7,414 nucleotides of DNA, from positions 1-7,414 of the forward strand of contig JAPKHB010000191.1 in the NCBI GenBank assembly GCA_026647295.1, given 5' to 3'. Shown here piece by piece: positions 5,715-7,414 of the stretch (within the stretch, counting starts at the first letter, position 1; each line of letters starts with the position of its first letter). The notes beneath the pieces are model-generated. The model searched no databases, was not told the DNA's origin, and saw nothing but the letters and a program-made list of their open reading frames with translations. The position numbers were made by a program, and so were the translations under genes. The stretch comes from Planctomycetota bacterium. Lineage in GTDB: Bacteria; Planctomycetota; PLA2; JAEUHO01.

Positions 5715-6512
5715 CTACCGCTCCCAGAGGCGGCGCACGATCTTGTGCGGGTTGGGCGCGGCCCGCGCGACCTCGCCGTGGCAGGCGGCGCAGGTCCCCT
5801 GCGCCCGCACGAACTCGGCCGGGGCCGCCAGGTAGTAGCGGGTGCGGCCGTAGGAGAGGTCGAAGACGACCGTCCCGCCCAACTCGGTCAGGCCGATCTC
5901 GGGCCCGTTGGCGCTGCCCGCGGCGGGCACGGCCACGTAGCCCAGGCGCACCGTGTCCTCGGGCCGAAACAGCACGGCCCGGGTGTCGGGGCCGTCGGCC
6001 CCGGGGGACGACTCCTCCACGCAGCGGCCCACCTTGAGCACCTGTTCACGCACCGGCGGGAAGTGGAAGGGGCTGGTGGATCGGTCGGCGCAGCCGGCCG
6101 GCGCCTCGAGCAGGAGCGGCCCGGAGAGCAGGTCCGCCGCGGCGCGGATCTCGGGGGGCAGGGCCTCGGCGGGCCCGCGCGCGGGCACGAGGAGGGCGGC
6201 CAGCCCGACGCCCAGGAGCAGGACGGCGGCGGCCGCCACGCGGGTCGGGCGCAGCAGGGCAGGCCGCAGGCGCCCGCCCGGTTGCGTTCGGATCCGCTCC
6301 ACGAGACCCGGGGGGAGGCTTCGCGCCGCGCGCTCCCGCGCCCCCGCCCGCCCCAGGGCCGCGAGGAAGGCCCGCCGGGCCTCGGCCGCTTCCCGAAGAC
6401 CTGGGTCGCGGGCGAGGCGCTGCTCGAGCCCGGCGGCGGCCTCGCCTTCGAGCCCCCCCTCGAGCAGGGCGTCCAGGCGGGCCGGGTCGAGGGGGTCGGG
6501 CAGCGGGGTCAT
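5715..6512 (-). CDS. Membrane anti-sigma-like protein with a periplasmic c-type heme motif
   Basis: A 265-residue protein. Residues 8-55 (DPARLDALLEGGLEGEAAAGLEQ, then RLARDPGLREAAEARRAFLAAL) look like the N-terminal part of ECF anti-sigma factors. No Cys or His occurs before residue 141 except none in the cytoplasmic part, so it is not a zinc-binding (ZAS) type. An Arg-rich stretch then precedes a single membrane helix at about 92-109 (VAAAAVLLLGVGLAALLV), which by the positive-inside rule places residues 110-265 in the periplasm. That part contains Cys141 and Cys164, a possible disulfide pair, and ends with TCAACHG: Cys241, Cys244 and His245 form a CXXCH c-type heme attachment site. After Met1 there is no Met, so the distal heme ligand would have to be a His (His150 or His256 are present), another residue, or absent. 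The start overlaps the sigma stop (ATGA, 6509-6512), the usual sigma/anti-sigma coupling. Inferred role: heme-based sensor controlling the sigma factor. A plain membrane cytochrome is the alternative. Confidence 0.75.
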   Translation of the reverse strand: MTPLPDPLDPARLDALLEGGLEGEAAAGLEQRLARDPGLREAAEARRAFLAALGRAGARERAARSLPPGLVERIRTQPGGRLRPALLRPTRVAAAAVLLLGVGLAALLVPARGPAEALPPEIRAAADLLSGPLLLEAPAGCADRSTSPFHFPPVREQVLKVGRCVEESSPGADGPDTRAVLFRPEDTVRLGYVAVPAAGSANGPEIGLTELGGTVVFDLSYGRTRYYLAAPAEFVRAQGTCAACHGEVARAAPNPHKIVRRLWER

Positions 6513-7111
6513 GGGCGGGGTTCGCGGGGGCTCAGGTGGCGGGGGCTGGACGGGCCCGGGGACCGGGGCCCGGGCGGGCCGTCGGCGCCGCGGGGGGCGT
6601 CGATCGGGTCAACGAGCAGCCGCCGGAGCCATTCCCGCCCGCGGAAGAGGCGGCTCATGACGGTCCCGGGCGGGATGTCCAGGATCTCGGCGATCTCCCG
6701 GTAGCTCAAGCCGTCCAGGTCGCGCAACCGCACGGGGAGGCGGAAGGGGTCGGGGATGCGTTCGACCGCCGCGCGCACCTCGGCCGGCGAGAGGGCGTCG
6801 AGGGCCTCGACCTCGGCCGGGGCCGGGGGCCGCCCCATCTCGACCAACTCCTCTTCGGGCAGCGCGACCGGTTGCAGGCGTCGGCGGCGGTAGCGGTCGA
6901 TGTGGATGCGCTTGAGGATCGTGAACAGCCAGGCCTTGGCGTTGGTGCCGGGCTCGAAGGAGGCGAAGGCGCGCTGGGCCTTGAGGAAGGTGTCCTGGAC
7001 GAGGTCCTCGGCGTCGGGCCCGTGGCGCGCGAGCGAGAGCGCGAAGGCGTAGCAGTCGGCGAGCAACGGCAGGCACACGGCCTCGAAGGAGGTGTCGGGC
7101 CGGGAGGCCAT
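6509..7111 (-). CDS. ECF-type RNA polymerase sigma factor (RpoE/SigR-like)
   Basis: A 200-residue protein. Sigma region 2 occupies about 9-78, with DAEDLVQDTFLKAQRAF at 33-49 and FEPGTNAKAWLFTIL at 52-66, a pattern typical of the SigR/RpoE-like ECF group. A variable linker (about 79-108) leads to region 4 at about 109-166, with the helix-turn-helix LSYREIAEILDIPPGTVMSRL at 135-155 followed by FRGREWLRRL. A Pro/Arg-rich tail (about 171-200) is probably disordered. The ATG at 7109-7111 is chosen because region 2 begins right after it; upstream in-frame Met codons would add an unrelated extension crossing a promoter-like TACAAT. It is the first gene of an operon with the heme-motif anti-sigma-like gene (ATGA overlap) and larA. 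It directs RNA polymerase to a regulon not identifiable here, possibly including its own operon. Confidence 0.93.
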   Translation of the reverse strand: MASRPDTSFEAVCLPLLADCYAFALSLARHGPDAEDLVQDTFLKAQRAFASFEPGTNAKAWLFTILKRIHIDRYRRRRLQPVALPEEELVEMGRPPAPAEVEALDALSPAEVRAAVERIPDPFRLPVRLRDLDGLSYREIAEILDIPPGTVMSRLFRGREWLRRLLVDPIDAPRGADGPPGPRSPGPSSPRHLSPREPRP

Positions 7112-7117
7112 GTTCCG

Positions 7118-7123
7118 ATTGTA
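7118..7123 (-). promoter_or_regulatory. Candidate -10 (TACAAT) for a leaderless sigma-factor mRNA
   Basis: On the minus strand TACAAT is followed by six bases (CGGAAC) and then the ATG at 7111. A -10 element starts transcription about 6-8 bases downstream, which is at the start codon, so the mRNA would be leaderless; no convincing Shine-Dalgarno is present. The context CGTACAATCGG is identical to that before dsbD. No -35 consensus is seen. Confidence 0.45.
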
Positions 7124-7141
7124 CGCGATCGATTGACCGTA

Positions 7142-7156
7142 CGGAGCCAGGCTCCG
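7142..7156. promoter_or_regulatory. 15-bp palindrome, candidate operator of the sigma operon
   Basis: CGGAGCC (7142-7148) and GGCTCCG (7150-7156) are exact reverse complements around a single A. It covers the place where the -35 of the minus-strand promoter would lie, a common position for a repressor or activator site. The binding protein is unknown. Confidence 0.35.
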
Positions 7157-7294
7157 GTGCATCATTCGAGCGATCGAGGAGGGGGGAGGTTCGCCGGGGT
7201 ACGGCTCCGCGCTCCCGCGCGGACTGTGCAAGACCGGCACGCTGACGCGCGCCTCGTCTTGGCAGGGGGGGTGCTGCGCACGGGCGGACGGCCG

Positions 7295-7300
7295 TACAAT
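7295..7300 (+). promoter_or_regulatory. Candidate -10 (TACAAT) for a leaderless aminotransferase mRNA
   Basis: TACAAT is followed by seven bases and then the ATG at 7308, so transcription would start at or next to the start codon. No Shine-Dalgarno is present. It shares CGTACAATC with the dsbD and sigma-gene elements. Confidence 0.45.
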
Positions 7301-7307
7301 CCCGCCG

Positions 7308-7414
7308 ATGGAGAGCCGCATCTACGTGGACGGACGCATCACCCCGGCCGCGGAGGCGGTGATCCCGGTCCTGGACCACGGCTTCCTCTACGGCGACTCG
7401 GTCTACGAGGTGCT
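7308..7414 (+). CDS. Class IV (PLP-dependent) aminotransferase, N-terminal fragment cut by window end
   Basis: Only the first 35 codons plus two bases are present. They read MESRIYVDGRITPAAEAVIP then VLDHGFLYGDSVYEVL. The D-x-G-F-x-Y-G-D-(S/G)-V-(Y/F)-E segment is the hallmark N-terminal motif of fold-type-IV PLP enzymes: branched-chain aminotransferase (IlvE), D-amino acid aminotransferase (Dat) and aminodeoxychorismate lyase (PabC). The catalytic Lys and the substrate-deciding residues lie beyond the window, so the exact enzyme cannot be chosen; DHGFLYGDSVYE is common in IlvE-like members. The ATG is selected because homology starts within a few residues of it, and a TACAAT lies seven bases upstream. 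It is transcribed divergently from the sigma operon. Confidence 0.85.
   Translation, partial: MESRIYVDGRITPAAEAVIPVLDHGFLYGDSVYEV

Larger units (their letters stand above)
7112..7307. other. Divergent promoter region, sigma operon (-) and aminotransferase (+)
   Basis: A 196-base spacer with less extreme GC than its surroundings. It holds a TACAAT on each strand placed just before the respective start codon, a 15-bp palindrome (7142-7156) and a weak sigma-54-like element (7260-7275). An open minus frame continues through it but shows no family resemblance upstream of the chosen sigma start. Confidence 0.6.

Noticed and set aside
4586..6704. Long plus-strand open frames opposite larA and the anti-sigma-like gene
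   Set aside because: Arg/Gly/Ala-rich translations without motifs, fully covered by well-supported minus-strand genes.
7112..7321. N-terminal extension of the sigma factor up to 7321
   Set aside because: It would cover both promoter-like elements and overlap the aminotransferase start; sigma region 2 begins right after the ATG at 7111.
1..7414. tRNA, rRNA, CRISPR array, insertion sequence, phage genes
   Set aside because: No cloverleaf-like or conserved rRNA sequence, regularly spaced repeats, transposase motifs or terminal inverted repeats were seen. The window reads as ordinary chromosomal sequence.

Overview
This is a very GC-rich (clearly above 70% by eye), gene-dense bacterial chromosomal window with seven genes plus two genes cut by the edges counted among them. 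No mobile element, rRNA, tRNA or CRISPR array is visible. GC-biased codons, GTG starts, a two-alpha-domain DsbD, an ECF sigma/anti-sigma pair and what look like leaderless starts suggest a free-living high-GC Gram-negative-type bacterium (for example Planctomycetota, Myxococcota or a related deep lineage). Sequence reading alone cannot settle the phylum.

Left part (1-1596): the 3' end of a gene resembling the C-terminus of ComEC/Rec2-type metallo-beta-lactamase proteins (+) converges with a TetR-family regulator (-). Upstream of the regulator on the same strand is queD, the 6-carboxytetrahydropterin synthase of queuosine/7-deazaguanine synthesis. A divergent spacer of about 295 bases (1597-1891) holds two perfect GC hairpins and a TACAAT -10-like element.

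Centre (1892-4432): a large DsbD-type thiol:disulfide interchange protein (+), with signal peptide, two tandem N-terminal alpha-like domains that each carry a Cys pair, a disordered linker, an eight-helix CcdA-like membrane domain and a C-terminal thioredoxin domain. It carries cytosolic reducing power to the periplasm, where it can serve cytochrome c maturation and disulfide repair.

Right part (4451-7111, all -): a three-gene operon in the order ECF sigma factor, membrane anti-sigma-like protein, LarA-family nickel-pincer racemase. Sigma and anti-sigma overlap by ATGA and the racemase follows after 13 bases. The anti-sigma-like protein is the most unusual item. It has no zinc-finger Cys/His in its cytoplasmic part, one membrane helix, and a periplasmic domain ending in a c-type heme motif CAACH. 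The simplest reading is a heme-based redox or gas sensor that controls the sigma factor, with a LarA homologue among its outputs.

Right edge (7308-7414): a divergently transcribed class IV (PLP fold type IV) aminotransferase begins and runs off the window. The sigma gene and this aminotransferase both have TACAAT placed 6-7 bases before the start codon, as expected for leaderless mRNAs. The same CGTACAATC word also precedes dsbD.
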